64,000 bases of DNA from NCBI RefSeq assembly GCF_014190935.1, contig NZ_JACHVV010000004.1, forward strand, positions 248,001-312,000, written 5' to 3'. The translations under genes and the position numbers were made by a program. Numbering within the stretch: position 1 is the first letter of the stretch; the number at the start of each line of letters is the position of its first letter. Source of the stretch: Chryseomonas sp014190935. Its GTDB lineage: Bacteria; Pseudomonadota; Gammaproteobacteria; Pseudomonadales; Pseudomonadaceae. Positions 9,421 to 17,685 of the stretch are shown here, one piece after another. The notes under the pieces are model-generated. The model was not told where the DNA came from and searched no databases. It saw only the letters and a program-made list of their open reading frames with translations.

Positions 9421-10398
9421 TCAGCCCTGGACGACCTGATCCTTGCCCTGGCGCTTGGCGCGGTACATGGCCTCGTCCGCCCGCACATAAAGGGTGTCGA
9501 GGGACTCGTCGCCCTCCCGCAACACGGTGACACCCTGACTGATGGTGACCTTCAGCGGGCCCTCGGCGCTGGGTACCGCCAACTGCCGCACGGCGCGCTG
9601 CAGGCGCCCGCCGATCTGCAACGCCAGATCGCTGTCGCAGCCCGGCAGCAGCAGGGCAAATTCCTCGCCGCCGATACGGCCGAACAGATCCCCACGGCGG
9701 GTAGTCTGGGCGCCGCATTCGGCAACACGCTGCAACACTTGATCACCCATCTGGTGACCGAAGCGGTCATTGATCTTCTTGAAGTCGTCGATGTCGAGCA
9801 ACAGGAAGGCCAGGGGCTCGCCTTCGTTCTGGGCGAATTCGAAGGCGCGCTGGGCACTCTCGAAGAAGTGCCGACGGTTGCTGCTGCGGGTCAGGACGTC
9901 GGTGGTGGCGAGCCGTTGCAGCTCCTCCTCCATGCGCTTCTTGTCGGTGATGTCTTCGGCGATGCCCACCACCAGCAGCGGCATGCCAGCCTCGCTGCGC
10001 TGACTGACAAAGCACTTGTCGCTGAGCCAGCGGATCTCGCCGTCGGCGCGGATGATGCGGTACTCGCGCGATTCCACGGCGCCCTGCTCGATCACCTGTT
10101 CCAGGGTGCGCTGGGCGTATTCCAGATCGTCGGGATAGATGTTGTTGAGCCAGGTGCTGTAGTCGCTCAATACCAGGGACTGGGAGCGACCGAAGATCTG
10201 TTCGTAGGCAGGGCTGACATAGATGATCTGGCGAGTGCGCCAGTCCAGGGCCCAGAGCACCGCATTGACGCTTTCCAGCAGCGCGCTGAACAGCTGCTCC
10301 CGGTCACGCAGGCGATCTGTCTCGGCCCGCGAATGCAGGAGAGCCAGCAGATTCTCTTCCGGAGTGGGAAGAGCAGACAGAGAGGGTTGTTCATCCAT
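9421..10398 (-). CDS. PAS domain diguanylate cyclase
   Basis: 325-residue soluble protein with an N-terminal helix, a PAS/PAC sensor (about residues 35-155, ending VVGIAEDITDKKRMEEE) and a C-terminal GGDEF domain. The active-site loop is GGEEF (about 243-247), so it should make c-di-GMP from two GTP. An RxxD inhibitory site (RRGD) sits exactly five residues before it. LLLDIDDFKKINDRFGH carries the Mg/GTP-binding Asp. The ATG at 10398 is preferred to the TTG at 10404. No membrane segment is seen. Gene order next to the desaturase matches the PAS-GGDEF gene beside desA in P. aeruginosa. The PAS ligand is unknown. Confidence 0.88.
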   Translation of the reverse strand: MDEQPSLSALPTPEENLLALLHSRAETDRLRDREQLFSALLESVNAVLWALDWRTRQIIYVSPAYEQIFGRSQSLVLSDYSTWLNNIYPDDLEYAQRTLEQVIEQGAVESREYRIIRADGEIRWLSDKCFVSQRSEAGMPLLVVGIAEDITDKKRMEEELQRLATTDVLTRSSNRRHFFESAQRAFEFAQNEGEPLAFLLLDIDDFKKINDRFGHQMGDQVLQRVAECGAQTTRRGDLFGRIGGEEFALLLPGCDSDLALQIGGRLQRAVRQLAVPSAEGPLKVTISQGVTVLREGDESLDTLYVRADEAMYRAKRQGKDQVVQG

Positions 10399-10414
10399 AT
10401 ACAAATGCGCCTAC

Positions 10415-10499
10415 GCGGGGTCCTGAGGGAGTTAGAGACAGCTGAAACCAGCCTGGTTCAATCCCCGCATAGAGCAGCCCACCGCTTCGGTGGGCTTTT
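10415..10499. other. Structured RNA-like element between desaturase and diguanylate cyclase genes
   Basis: GCGGGG (10415-10420) pairs with CCCCGC (10463-10468), with an inner TGAAACCA/TGGTTCA pair. Next is a hairpin AGCCCACC-gcttc-GGTGGGCT (10476-10496) and TTTTG on the plus strand. Read on plus, this resembles a small RNA ending in an intrinsic terminator. Read on minus, it would be the 5' leader of the cyclase gene plus a hairpin after the desaturase gene, without a good T-tract. The GGTTCAATCCCCGC string recalls a tRNA T-arm, but there is no complete tRNA. Confidence 0.4.
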
Positions 10500-10511
10500 G
10501 TGAAGCCTTTC

Positions 10512-11705
10512 TCAAGCAGTTCCGGCCGGCCGCAGGGAATAGGTTTTCAGCTGTTCGGCGAATTCGCGCAGCGACTGAATGCCGCTCGCTTCGGCTTCGC
10601 CGATCCACTGCCGGGTCGCGGCCAGCATGTCGTGGCCGTTGGCGCTGGTCCGGGCCCAGATCTGCTGCAGCGCCAGGCGCTTTTCGTAGATCAGCTTCAG
10701 CGCCTGGCTGTGCTCGAGCAGTTCGTCGATGCGCACCTGATGGCGGGCCTTGAGCAGACTGGTCTCGCGGGCCAGCAGACCACGCGCCCGACGGAACAGC
10801 GGACGCTGGGAGGGCGCCGCACTGCCGCGCTCCTGCCGCAGCAGCGGGCCGATCACCTGCTTGCGGTACTGGGCCATGATCTGGAAGCGGTTGTTGAGGA
10901 TGGCCATGGCGGTGTCCATGTCCAGCTGCCCCTTGCCTTCGATGCGATGGGCGATGGGGGCGACACGGTTGACCTTGGCCAGACGCAGCCAGGTGAACAG
11001 CTTGATCCAGGCCCAGCCCATGTCGAATTCCCAGCGCTTGACCGACAGCTTGGCCGAGTTCGGGTAGGTGTGGTGGTTGTTGTGCAGCTCTTCGCCGCCG
11101 ATGACGATGCCCCAGGGAATGAGGTTGGTGGCGGCATCGCGGCACTCGAAGTTGCGATAGCCCACGGCATGGCCCAGGCCATTGACCACACCCGCGGCCC
11201 AGAAGGGAATCCAGACCATCTGCACGGCCCAGACGGTGAGCCCCAGGGCGCCGAACAGGGCGATGTCGATCAGCAGCAACAGCACCACACCCATGTTGCG
11301 GGTGCGCGGATTGGAGTAGAGCTTGCGCTCGATCCAGTCGTCCGGGCAGTTCTTGCCATAGATGCGCAGGGTATCGGCGTTGTTCGCCTCGGCCTTGTAC
11401 AACTCGGCGCCGCGCCGCACCACGGTGGCGAGGCCCTTGTGCACCGGGCTGTGCGGATCCTCTTCGGTTTCGCACTTGGCGTGGTGCTTGCGGTGAATGG
11501 CGGTCCACTCGCGGGTGTTCATCGCCGTGGTCAGCCACAGCCAGAAGCGGAAGGCGTGCTTGAGCGCGGGATGCAGCTCCAGCGAACGGTGGGCGGAGTA
11601 GCGATGCAGGTAGACGGTGACACTGACAATGGTCAGGTGGGTCAGCAGCAGGGTGACCACCACCAGTTGCCAGACCGACAGGTCAAGCAGGCCGTTGTAG
11701 CTCAT
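10512..11705 (-). CDS. desA: Membrane fatty acid desaturase (DesA-like, delta-9 type)
   Basis: 397-residue integral membrane di-iron desaturase that introduces a double bond into an acyl chain of phospholipid or acyl-CoA. The three histidine boxes are visible: HRYSAHR, HRKHH and ELHNNHHTYP. Hydrophobic segments lie around WQLVVVTLLLTHLTIVSV, LLLLIDIALFGALGLTV and the following stretch. The start at 11705 (MSYNGLLDL) has an AGG-like site; the frame extends 12 codons further without one. The last ~110 residues are charged and probably cytosolic. Linkage to the PAS-GGDEF gene and oscA-sbp matches P. aeruginosa desA (PA0286), a phospholipid desaturase, but DesB-like acyl-CoA use cannot be excluded. 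Confidence 0.85.
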   Translation of the reverse strand: MSYNGLLDLSVWQLVVVTLLLTHLTIVSVTVYLHRYSAHRSLELHPALKHAFRFWLWLTTAMNTREWTAIHRKHHAKCETEEDPHSPVHKGLATVVRRGAELYKAEANNADTLRIYGKNCPDDWIERKLYSNPRTRNMGVVLLLLIDIALFGALGLTVWAVQMVWIPFWAAGVVNGLGHAVGYRNFECRDAATNLIPWGIVIGGEELHNNHHTYPNSAKLSVKRWEFDMGWAWIKLFTWLRLAKVNRVAPIAHRIEGKGQLDMDTAMAILNNRFQIMAQYRKQVIGPLLRQERGSAAPSQRPLFRRARGLLARETSLLKARHQVRIDELLEHSQALKLIYEKRLALQQIWARTSANGHDMLAATRQWIGEAEASGIQSLREFAEQLKTYSLRPAGTA

Positions 11706-11956
11706 GGACGCAAAGGACCTCGCGCGGGTTGTGTAGTGCAACTGTCACAGAAAGTTCAGTGAACAGGCGTTCGCGCATTATTGCCGGGGTGGGCGATAAA
11801 TCCAGCCCTCCCTTTTGCTACACAACGTGTCCTTCACAGACTGCTAATTCTAAAAGTGAATAAACAAAGCATTATTAGCAATTTTAAGAAATAAAGATCA
11901 GCCCTCTAAGATGGCGCCACCTCCCCGCCCACCGCTGTACACGAGGACGCCACCCC
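11706..11956 (+). promoter_or_regulatory. Divergent promoter region desA / oscA-sbp
   Basis: A 251-bp divergent intergenic region. The half nearest oscA (11835-11915) is strikingly AT-rich for this genome, with AAGTGAATAAACAAAGCATT and TAGCAATTTTAAGAAATAAA. Such AT-rich tracts are usual for CysB-controlled sulfate promoters, so this is the likely control region for the sulfate genes. No exact CysB site is claimed. Confidence 0.45.
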
Positions 11957-12142
11957 ATGAGCTCCGTTCCGTTCCGCAGCCTGGAAAACCAGGACGAAAC
12001 CGCACTGCTCCGCGATATCCAGCAGGCTTTGCGCGGGCTGAGATTCGGCGCCATCGAGATCACCGTGCACAACGGGCAGGTGGTGCAGATCGAGCGCAAG
12101 GAAAAATTCCGGCCTCAGACCGGCCAAGCCAACAAGCATTGA
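11957..12142 (+). CDS. oscA: Small sulfur-starvation protein OscA (YezD/DUF2292 family)
   Basis: 61-residue protein MSSVPFRSLENQDETALLRD..., with the conserved core RGLRFGAIEITVHNGQVVQIERKEK of the YezD/DUF2292 family. In pseudomonads oscA lies directly before sbp. It is reported to be needed for use of organosulfur compounds and for chromate tolerance, where chromate competes with sulfate uptake. Its biochemical role is not known. It is 77 bp upstream of sbp on the same strand and probably shares its promoter. A GAGGA site lies upstream of the start. Confidence 0.87.
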   Translation: MSSVPFRSLENQDETALLRDIQQALRGLRFGAIEITVHNGQVVQIERKEKFRPQTGQANKH

Positions 12143-12219
12143 GTTCTCGAGGTCAGCGGACGAGCGGGCAAGGCGCCCGCCAGACGGTGTCCGGCTTTCT
12201 CACGTCAAGGAGCCTTTTC

Positions 12220-13221
12220 ATGTCGATTCGCCGTTTCGCCCTGGCCGCGCTGGCTGGTGCCCTGTTCGCCACCCAGGTCCACGCCGTTGAATTGCTCAAC
12301 GTGTCCTACGATCCGACCCGCGAGCTCTATCAGCAGTACAACGCCGCCTTCGCCAAGCACTGGAAGACCGGGACCGGCGAAGACGTGACCATCAAGAACT
12401 CCCATGGCGGCTCAGGCAAGCAGGCGCGCTCGGTGATCGATGGCCTGCAGGCCGACGTGGTGACCCTGGCGCTGTCCGGCGACATCGATGCCCTCAATCT
12501 GCGCCAGCAGCTGGTCGACCCGAACTGGCAGAAGCGGCTGGCGGACAACAGCACCCCCTACACCTCGACCATCGTCTTCCTGGTGCGCAAGGGCAATCCC
12601 AAGGGCATCAAGGACTGGGACGACCTGGTGAAGAAGGATGTCCAGGTCATCACCCCCAATCCCAAGACCTCCGGCGGCGCCCGCTGGAACTTCCTCGCCG
12701 CCTGGGCCTATGCCAAGGCCAAGTACGGCAGCGATGCCGAGGCGCTCAAGTTCGTCACCGAGCTCTATCGCCACGCCCCGGTGCTGGACACCGGTGCACG
12801 CGGCGCCACCATCAGCTTCGTGCAGCGCCAGCTGGGCGACGTGCTGATCGCCTGGGAAAACGAAGCCTATCTGTCCCTGAAGGAAGAAGGCGGCGACCAG
12901 CTGGAGATCGTCACCCCGTCGCTGTCGATCCTGGCCGAGCCGCCGGTGGCCGTGGTGGACAAGGTGGTCGACAAGAAGGGCACGCGCAAGCAGGCCGAGG
13001 CCTACCTGCAGTATCTGTACAGCCCCGAGGGGCAGCGCATCGCCGCGCAGAATTTCTATCGCCCCCGCGATGCCAAGGTGGCCGCGGAATTCAAGGATCA
13101 GTTCAAGCCGGTCAAGCTGGTGACCATCGATCAGGAATTCGGCGGCTGGAAAGAGGCGCAGCCCAAGTACTTCGCCGACGGCGGCGTGTTCGACAAGATC
13201 TTCGCCGACATCAACAAATAG
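12220..13221 (+). CDS. sbp: Periplasmic sulfate-binding protein Sbp
   Basis: 333-residue periplasmic binding protein that delivers sulfate (or thiosulfate) to CysTWA. AAGGAG lies 7 bases before the ATG at 12220. The signal peptide MSIRRFALAALAGALFATQVHA is followed by VELLNVSYDPTRELYQQYN, the standard Sbp/CysP opening. Ligand-site motifs include NSHGGSGKQARSVIDGLQADVVTLAL and NPKTSGGARWNFLAAW. It is the first transporter gene of a collinear sbp-cysT-cysW-cysA run. Confidence 0.95.
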   Translation: MSIRRFALAALAGALFATQVHAVELLNVSYDPTRELYQQYNAAFAKHWKTGTGEDVTIKNSHGGSGKQARSVIDGLQADVVTLALSGDIDALNLRQQLVDPNWQKRLADNSTPYTSTIVFLVRKGNPKGIKDWDDLVKKDVQVITPNPKTSGGARWNFLAAWAYAKAKYGSDAEALKFVTELYRHAPVLDTGARGATISFVQRQLGDVLIAWENEAYLSLKEEGGDQLEIVTPSLSILAEPPVAVVDKVVDKKGTRKQAEAYLQYLYSPEGQRIAAQNFYRPRDAKVAAEFKDQFKPVKLVTIDQEFGGWKEAQPKYFADGGVFDKIFADINK

Positions 13222-13280
13222 CGCCCCGGCCGGGACGGCTCACGCTGACCGGCCCGGAACAGGTATCGTTCCACCCCTCT

Positions 13281-13309
13281 GCGCCCTGGCGAATGCATCG
13301 CCGGGGCGC
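13281..13309 (+). promoter_or_regulatory. Intercistronic hairpin between sbp and cysT
   Basis: Strong stem GCGCCC-tg-GCGA / TCGC-cg-GGGCGC with loop ATGCA in the 106-bp sbp-cysT gap, not followed by a T-tract. Such hairpins after binding-protein genes often lower downstream expression or protect the upstream mRNA, giving more binding protein than permease. Confidence 0.5.
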
Positions 13310-13327
13310 CTTGCAGAAGGACGTCTC

Positions 13328-14140
13328 ATGTCTCGCCGTCTCTCCCCGGTCATACCCGGCTTCGGGTTGACCCTGGGATTCTCCCTGACTTACCTCGCGC
13401 TGATCGTGCTGATCCCGCTGGGCGCCATGTTCCTCCATGCCAGCCAGCTGACCCTCGGGCAGTTCTGGTCGCTGATCACCGGGCGCCAGGTGCTGGCCGC
13501 GCTACAGCTGTCCTTCGGCACGGCCCTGCTCGCCGCCCTGGTCAACGGCATCCTCGGCACCCTGCTGGCCTGGGTGCTGGTGCGCTACGAGTTTCCCGGG
13601 CGCAAGCTGATCGATGCCATGGTCGACCTGCCCTTCGCCCTGCCCACCGCGGTGGCCGGCATCGCCCTGACCGCGCTCTATGCGCCCAACGGCATGATCG
13701 GTTCGCTGTTTCCCTTCAAGATCGCCTATACCCCGATCGGCATCACCCTGGCGCTGATCTTCGTCACCCTGCCCTTCGTGGTGCGCACCCTGCAGCCGGT
13801 GCTGGCGGACATCCCCAAGGAGATCGAGGAAGCCGCCACCTGCCTGGGCGCGCGCCCGTGGCAGGTATTCCGCTACGTGCTGGTGCCGACCCTGCTGCCG
13901 GCCTGGCTGACCGGTTTCGCCCTGGCCTTCGCCCGCGGCGTGGGCGAGTACGGCTCGGTGGTGTTCATCGCCGGCAACATCCCGTTCAAGACCGAGATCC
14001 TGCCGCTGCTCATCGTCTCCAAGCTGGACCAGTACGACTACACCGGCGCCACCGGCATCGGCGTGTTCATGCTGCTGGTGTCCTTTGTCATGCTGCTGCT
14101 GATCAACATCCTGCAGCGCCGCATCCAGCCCAACATCTAA
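13328..14140 (+). CDS. cysT: Sulfate ABC transporter permease CysT
   Basis: 270-residue inner-membrane permease with about six hydrophobic segments. The EAA loop that contacts the ATPase is EEAATCLGARPWQVFRYVLVP (about residues 168-188). It forms the channel with CysW. The ATG at 13328 follows AGAAGGA. The stop is 10 bp before cysW and the two have related sequences. Confidence 0.94.
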   Translation: MSRRLSPVIPGFGLTLGFSLTYLALIVLIPLGAMFLHASQLTLGQFWSLITGRQVLAALQLSFGTALLAALVNGILGTLLAWVLVRYEFPGRKLIDAMVDLPFALPTAVAGIALTALYAPNGMIGSLFPFKIAYTPIGITLALIFVTLPFVVRTLQPVLADIPKEIEEAATCLGARPWQVFRYVLVPTLLPAWLTGFALAFARGVGEYGSVVFIAGNIPFKTEILPLLIVSKLDQYDYTGATGIGVFMLLVSFVMLLLINILQRRIQPNI

Positions 14141-14150
14141 GGACGTCCGC

Positions 14151-15017
14151 ATGAGCCTCATGACTTCCACCAAGGCCGATGCGCGCGCCAACAAGCAGCG
14201 CACGCCGGTGGCCATCGCGCTGATCGCCAGCGCCTGGCTGATCTTCCTGCTGGTCCTGGTGCTGCCGCTGTACATGGTGCTGAGCCAGGGCCTGGCCAAC
14301 GGCATCGGCGCCTTCTGGGACGCCATCAGCGAACCGGATGCGCTCTCGGCGCTCAAGCTCACGCTGTTCGCCACCGCCATCTCGGTGCCCCTCAACCTGG
14401 CCTTCGGCCTGGCCGCGGCCTGGTGCGTGACCAAGTTCGAGTTCACCGGCAAGAGTCTGCTGATCACCCTGATCGACCTGCCCTTCTCGGTCTCGCCGGT
14501 GATCGCCGGTCTCATCTATGTGCTGCTGTTCGGCGCCCAGGGCCTGATGGGCCCCTACCTGCAGAGCGTCGATGTGCAGATCGTCTTCGCCGTACCCGGC
14601 ATCGTGCTGGCGACGATCTTCGTCACCTTTCCCTATGTGGCCCGCGAACTGATCCCGCTGATGCAGGAACAGGGCACCCAGGAAGAGGAGGCGGCGCGCC
14701 TGCTGGGCGCCAGCGGCTGGCAGCTGTTCTGGCACGTGACCCTGCCCAACGTGAAATGGGCGCTGATCTATGGGGTGGTGCTCTGCACCGCGCGGGCCAT
14801 GGGCGAGTTCGGGGCGGTGTCGGTGGTCTCCGGCCATATCCGCGGCCTGACCAACACCCTGCCGCTGCATATCGAGATTCTCTACAACGAGTACAACATC
14901 GTCGCCGCCTTCAGCGTGGCGATCCTGCTGCTGATGATGGCCCTGGTGATCCTGCTGCTGCGGCAGTGGAGCGAGAGTCGCCTGAGCCGCCAACTGCAGC
15001 ACCGTGACGAGGAATAA
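14151..15017 (+). CDS. cysW: Sulfate ABC transporter permease CysW
   Basis: 288-residue permease partner of CysT, with six predicted membrane segments and the EAA motif EEEAARLLGASGWQLFWHVTLP. The conserved MGEFGAVSVVSGHIRG loop is typical for CysW. A TAAGGA site lies just upstream of the ATG at 14151. The stop codon is 6 bp before cysA. Confidence 0.94.
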   Translation: MSLMTSTKADARANKQRTPVAIALIASAWLIFLLVLVLPLYMVLSQGLANGIGAFWDAISEPDALSALKLTLFATAISVPLNLAFGLAAAWCVTKFEFTGKSLLITLIDLPFSVSPVIAGLIYVLLFGAQGLMGPYLQSVDVQIVFAVPGIVLATIFVTFPYVARELIPLMQEQGTQEEEAARLLGASGWQLFWHVTLPNVKWALIYGVVLCTARAMGEFGAVSVVSGHIRGLTNTLPLHIEILYNEYNIVAAFSVAILLLMMALVILLLRQWSESRLSRQLQHRDEE

Positions 15018-15023
15018 GGCGCC

Positions 15024-15992
15024 ATGAGTATCGAGATCCAGGGTATCAACAAGAGGTTTGGCGCCTTCCAGGCGCTCAAGGACATCAACCTGCACATCGA
15101 GAGTGGCGAGCTGGTCGCCCTGCTCGGCCCCTCGGGCTGCGGCAAGACCACCCTGCTGCGCATCATCGCCGGCCTGGAAGCGCCGGACACCGGCAATATC
15201 GGCTTCCATGGCGAAGACGTCTCCGGGCGTGACGTGCGCGATCGCAACGTCGGCTTCGTCTTCCAGCATTACGCGCTGTTCCGCCATATGACGGTGTTCG
15301 ACAACGTGGCCTTCGGCCTGCGCATGAAGCCGCGCCGCGAGCGGCCGAGCGAGGCGCAGATCGCCAGCAAGGTGCACGAGCTGCTGAACATGGTGCAGCT
15401 CGACTGGCTGGCCGATCGCTATCCCGAGCAACTCTCCGGCGGTCAGCGCCAGCGCATCGCCCTGGCTCGCGCGCTGGCGGTGGAGCCCAAGATCCTGCTG
15501 CTCGACGAACCCTTCGGCGCCCTGGATGCCAAGGTGCGCAAGGAGCTGCGCCGCTGGCTGGCACGGCTGCACGAAGAGATCCACCTGACTTCGGTGTTCG
15601 TCACCCACGACCAGGAAGAAGCCATGGAGGTGGCCGACCGCATCGTGGTGATGAACAAGGGCCAGATCGAGCAGGTCGGCTCGCCCGGCGAGGTCTACGA
15701 GCAGCCGGCGAGCGACTTCGTCTATCACTTCCTGGGTGACTCCAACCGCCTGGCCCTGGGCGAGCAGGAGGTGCTGTTCCGTCCGCACGAGGTGGAGCTG
15801 GAGCGTGAGCCGCGAGCGGGTTATCACGCCGCCGAAGTGCGCGACATCCGGCCGCTGGGCGCCACCACCCGGGTCACCCTGAGAGTGCCGGAGCAGACCG
15901 AGGTGATCGAGGTGGAGCTGGTCAAGGACCACCCGGTGCTGGCCGGTCTGCAACGGGGTGCGCCGCTGCATTTCCTGCCGCGTACGCCCTGA
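15024..15992 (+). CDS. cysA: Sulfate/thiosulfate ABC transporter ATPase CysA
   Basis: 322-residue ATPase energising CysTW. Walker A is GPSGCGKTT (about residues 35-43), the signature is LSGGQRQR, Walker B is ILLLDEPFGALD, and the switch His is in VFVTHDQEE. The C-terminal TOBE-like part is short (about 90 residues), giving a protein a little smaller than the 329-365 residues usual for CysA; it still ends naturally. The upstream gene is 6 bp away, so translation is probably coupled. The operon ends here; no strong terminator is visible. Confidence 0.94.
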   Translation: MSIEIQGINKRFGAFQALKDINLHIESGELVALLGPSGCGKTTLLRIIAGLEAPDTGNIGFHGEDVSGRDVRDRNVGFVFQHYALFRHMTVFDNVAFGLRMKPRRERPSEAQIASKVHELLNMVQLDWLADRYPEQLSGGQRQRIALARALAVEPKILLLDEPFGALDAKVRKELRRWLARLHEEIHLTSVFVTHDQEEAMEVADRIVVMNKGQIEQVGSPGEVYEQPASDFVYHFLGDSNRLALGEQEVLFRPHEVELEREPRAGYHAAEVRDIRPLGATTRVTLRVPEQTEVIEVELVKDHPVLAGLQRGAPLHFLPRTP

Positions 15993-16134
15993 GTCCGCCG
16001 CGGCGGCTAAGACCAAAGTCGTAGCTGCCGGGACCAGACAGCGGTTGCAACCTCCGGAAAGCGGGCTCCATGATCGACGAAGCTGACACCCGTCACACTT
16101 CGTCCTCGATCGAGCAGAATAACAAGGAGGTCGC

Positions 16135-17685
16135 ATGCCCAGGCGCTGGCCCGTCGTGTTGTCGCTTCACCTGGTCATCCTCGTGGCCGCGCTGCTGCTC
16201 TGGCAGTGGCTGGCGCTCCCCATCGCCGCCGGCATGGCACTGGTGCTCGCCGCTGCCCTCTGGCCCTGGTTGCTGCTGCGCAGGCCCCCGGCGCCGCCCG
16301 CGCCGAGCCAGTCCTTCGACGCGCTGACCAGCGATCTCTCGCGCAGCACGGCGCGCAACGCCGTGGCCATCGCTGGCGTGGCCTTTGCCGCCCAGCAACT
16401 GGCGGCCCGAGTGCAATCCCAGGCCAGCACGGCGGCGCAGATCTCCAGCAGTGCCACGTCCCTTACCCAGACCGAGCATGACAGCGCCGGCAGCGCCCGC
16501 CAGGCCCTGGCGGTGGCGCAGCAGGTGCACCAGCGCAGCGAGGCCGGGCGGGAAGCCCTGAATGCGGCGATCGCCGCCATCCGCGCCCTCAGCGAGCACG
16601 CCCGCCAGAGTCGCGAACTGATCGCCGGCCTGAGTGCCCGTACCGACAAGATCCAGCAGGTCACCGAGGTCATCCAGGGTATCGCCAGCCAGACCAACCT
16701 GCTGGCGCTCAATGCCGCCATCGAGGCCGCGCGCGCCGGGGAACACGGGCGCGGCTTCGCGGTGGTCGCCGACGAGGTCCGGGGGCTGGCGGCGCGGACC
16801 TCCAGCGCGACCGGCGAGGTGGGGCTGATCGTCGCCGACATCAGCCAGCAGACCGACGCCGTGGTAGCGCAGATCCAGCAACTGGCCCAGGCGCTGGACG
16901 ACGGCGTGCGCCAGGTCGAACGCACCGGCGAGGGCCTGCAGGAGATCGCCCAGCTGGCGCAGACCGCCGAGCGCCAGGCCGCGGACATCGCGCAGGGCAC
17001 CTCGGCCAATCTTGCCCAGCTGGAAAGCCTGGCCCAGGCGGTGGAGCAGGTGCACAGCGATCTGGCCGACAGCGAGCGCCAGACCAGCCGGCTCAGCAGC
17101 GCCGCCGACGAACTGGTGGACATGGCCGAGGCCAGCAGCGAACGCCTGGCCGAGGTCGGCCTGGACAGCTATCACCAGCGCATCTTCGAACTGGCGCGCC
17201 AGGGCGCGGATGCCATCGGCCGGCGCTTCGAGGAAGACCTGGCCGCCGGGCGCATCACCCAGGACGCCCTCTTCGACCGCCAGTACCAGCCCGTGCCCGG
17301 CAGTCAGCCGGCCAAGTACCGCACCCGTTTCGACAGCTATACCGATGGCGTGCTACCGGCGATCCAGGAGCCGCTGCTGGACCAGCATCCCGGCCTGGTG
17401 TTCGCCATCGCCTGTACGCCGGAAGGCTATGTGCCCACCCACAACCGCGCCTTCGCCCATGCACCCACCGGCGACGTGGCCGTGGATACGGCGCGCAGTC
17501 GCAGCAAGCGCCTCTTCGGCGATCGCACCGGCAAGCGCTGCGGCAGCCATCAGCGTCGCCTGCTGTTGCAGACCTACATGAGAGACACCGGCGAGGTGAT
17601 GCACGACCTTTCGGTGCCGATCCTGGTGAACGGCCGCCACTGGGGTGGACTGCGCCTGGGCTATCGTCCCGACAGCGCGCGCTAG
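16135..17685 (+). CDS. Methyl-accepting chemotaxis protein with C-terminal sensor-like domain
   Basis: 516-residue chemoreceptor. Two close hydrophobic helices occupy residues 5-45 (LSLHLVILVAALLLWQWLAL and onward), with almost no periplasmic loop and no HAMP domain evident. The signalling tip is QTNLLALNAAIEAARAGEHGRGFAVVADEVRGLA. Unusually, about 160 residues follow the signalling region. They contain QYQPVPGSQPAKYRTRFDSY, YVPTHNRAFAHAP, KRLFGDRTGKRCG, LLQTYMRDTGEVMHDLSVPI and HWGGLRLGY, a PAS/dCache-like cytosolic domain seen in many Pseudomonas receptors. It probably senses an internal signal. The start has AAGGAGG. The stop overlaps the convergent HDOD gene by the sequence CTAG. Confidence 0.85.
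   Translation: MPRRWPVVLSLHLVILVAALLLWQWLALPIAAGMALVLAAALWPWLLLRRPPAPPAPSQSFDALTSDLSRSTARNAVAIAGVAFAAQQLAARVQSQASTAAQISSSATSLTQTEHDSAGSARQALAVAQQVHQRSEAGREALNAAIAAIRALSEHARQSRELIAGLSARTDKIQQVTEVIQGIASQTNLLALNAAIEAARAGEHGRGFAVVADEVRGLAARTSSATGEVGLIVADISQQTDAVVAQIQQLAQALDDGVRQVERTGEGLQEIAQLAQTAERQAADIAQGTSANLAQLESLAQAVEQVHSDLADSERQTSRLSSAADELVDMAEASSERLAEVGLDSYHQRIFELARQGADAIGRRFEEDLAAGRITQDALFDRQYQPVPGSQPAKYRTRFDSYTDGVLPAIQEPLLDQHPGLVFAIACTPEGYVPTHNRAFAHAPTGDVAVDTARSRSKRLFGDRTGKRCGSHQRRLLLQTYMRDTGEVMHDLSVPILVNGRHWGGLRLGYRPDSAR

Noticed and set aside
8836..9540. Several 60-110 codon frames between the porin and cyclase genes
   Set aside because: No ribosome sites with matching starts, mutual overlap on both strands, and no recognisable sequence.
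10415..10470. Possible tRNA gene on the plus strand
   Set aside because: A T-arm-like string and an acceptor-like stem are present, but the span is only ~54 bases with no D-arm or anticodon arm.
14103..16136. 677-codon open frame on the minus strand opposite cysW and cysA
   Set aside because: Shadow frame; both sense genes have full sets of transporter motifs.
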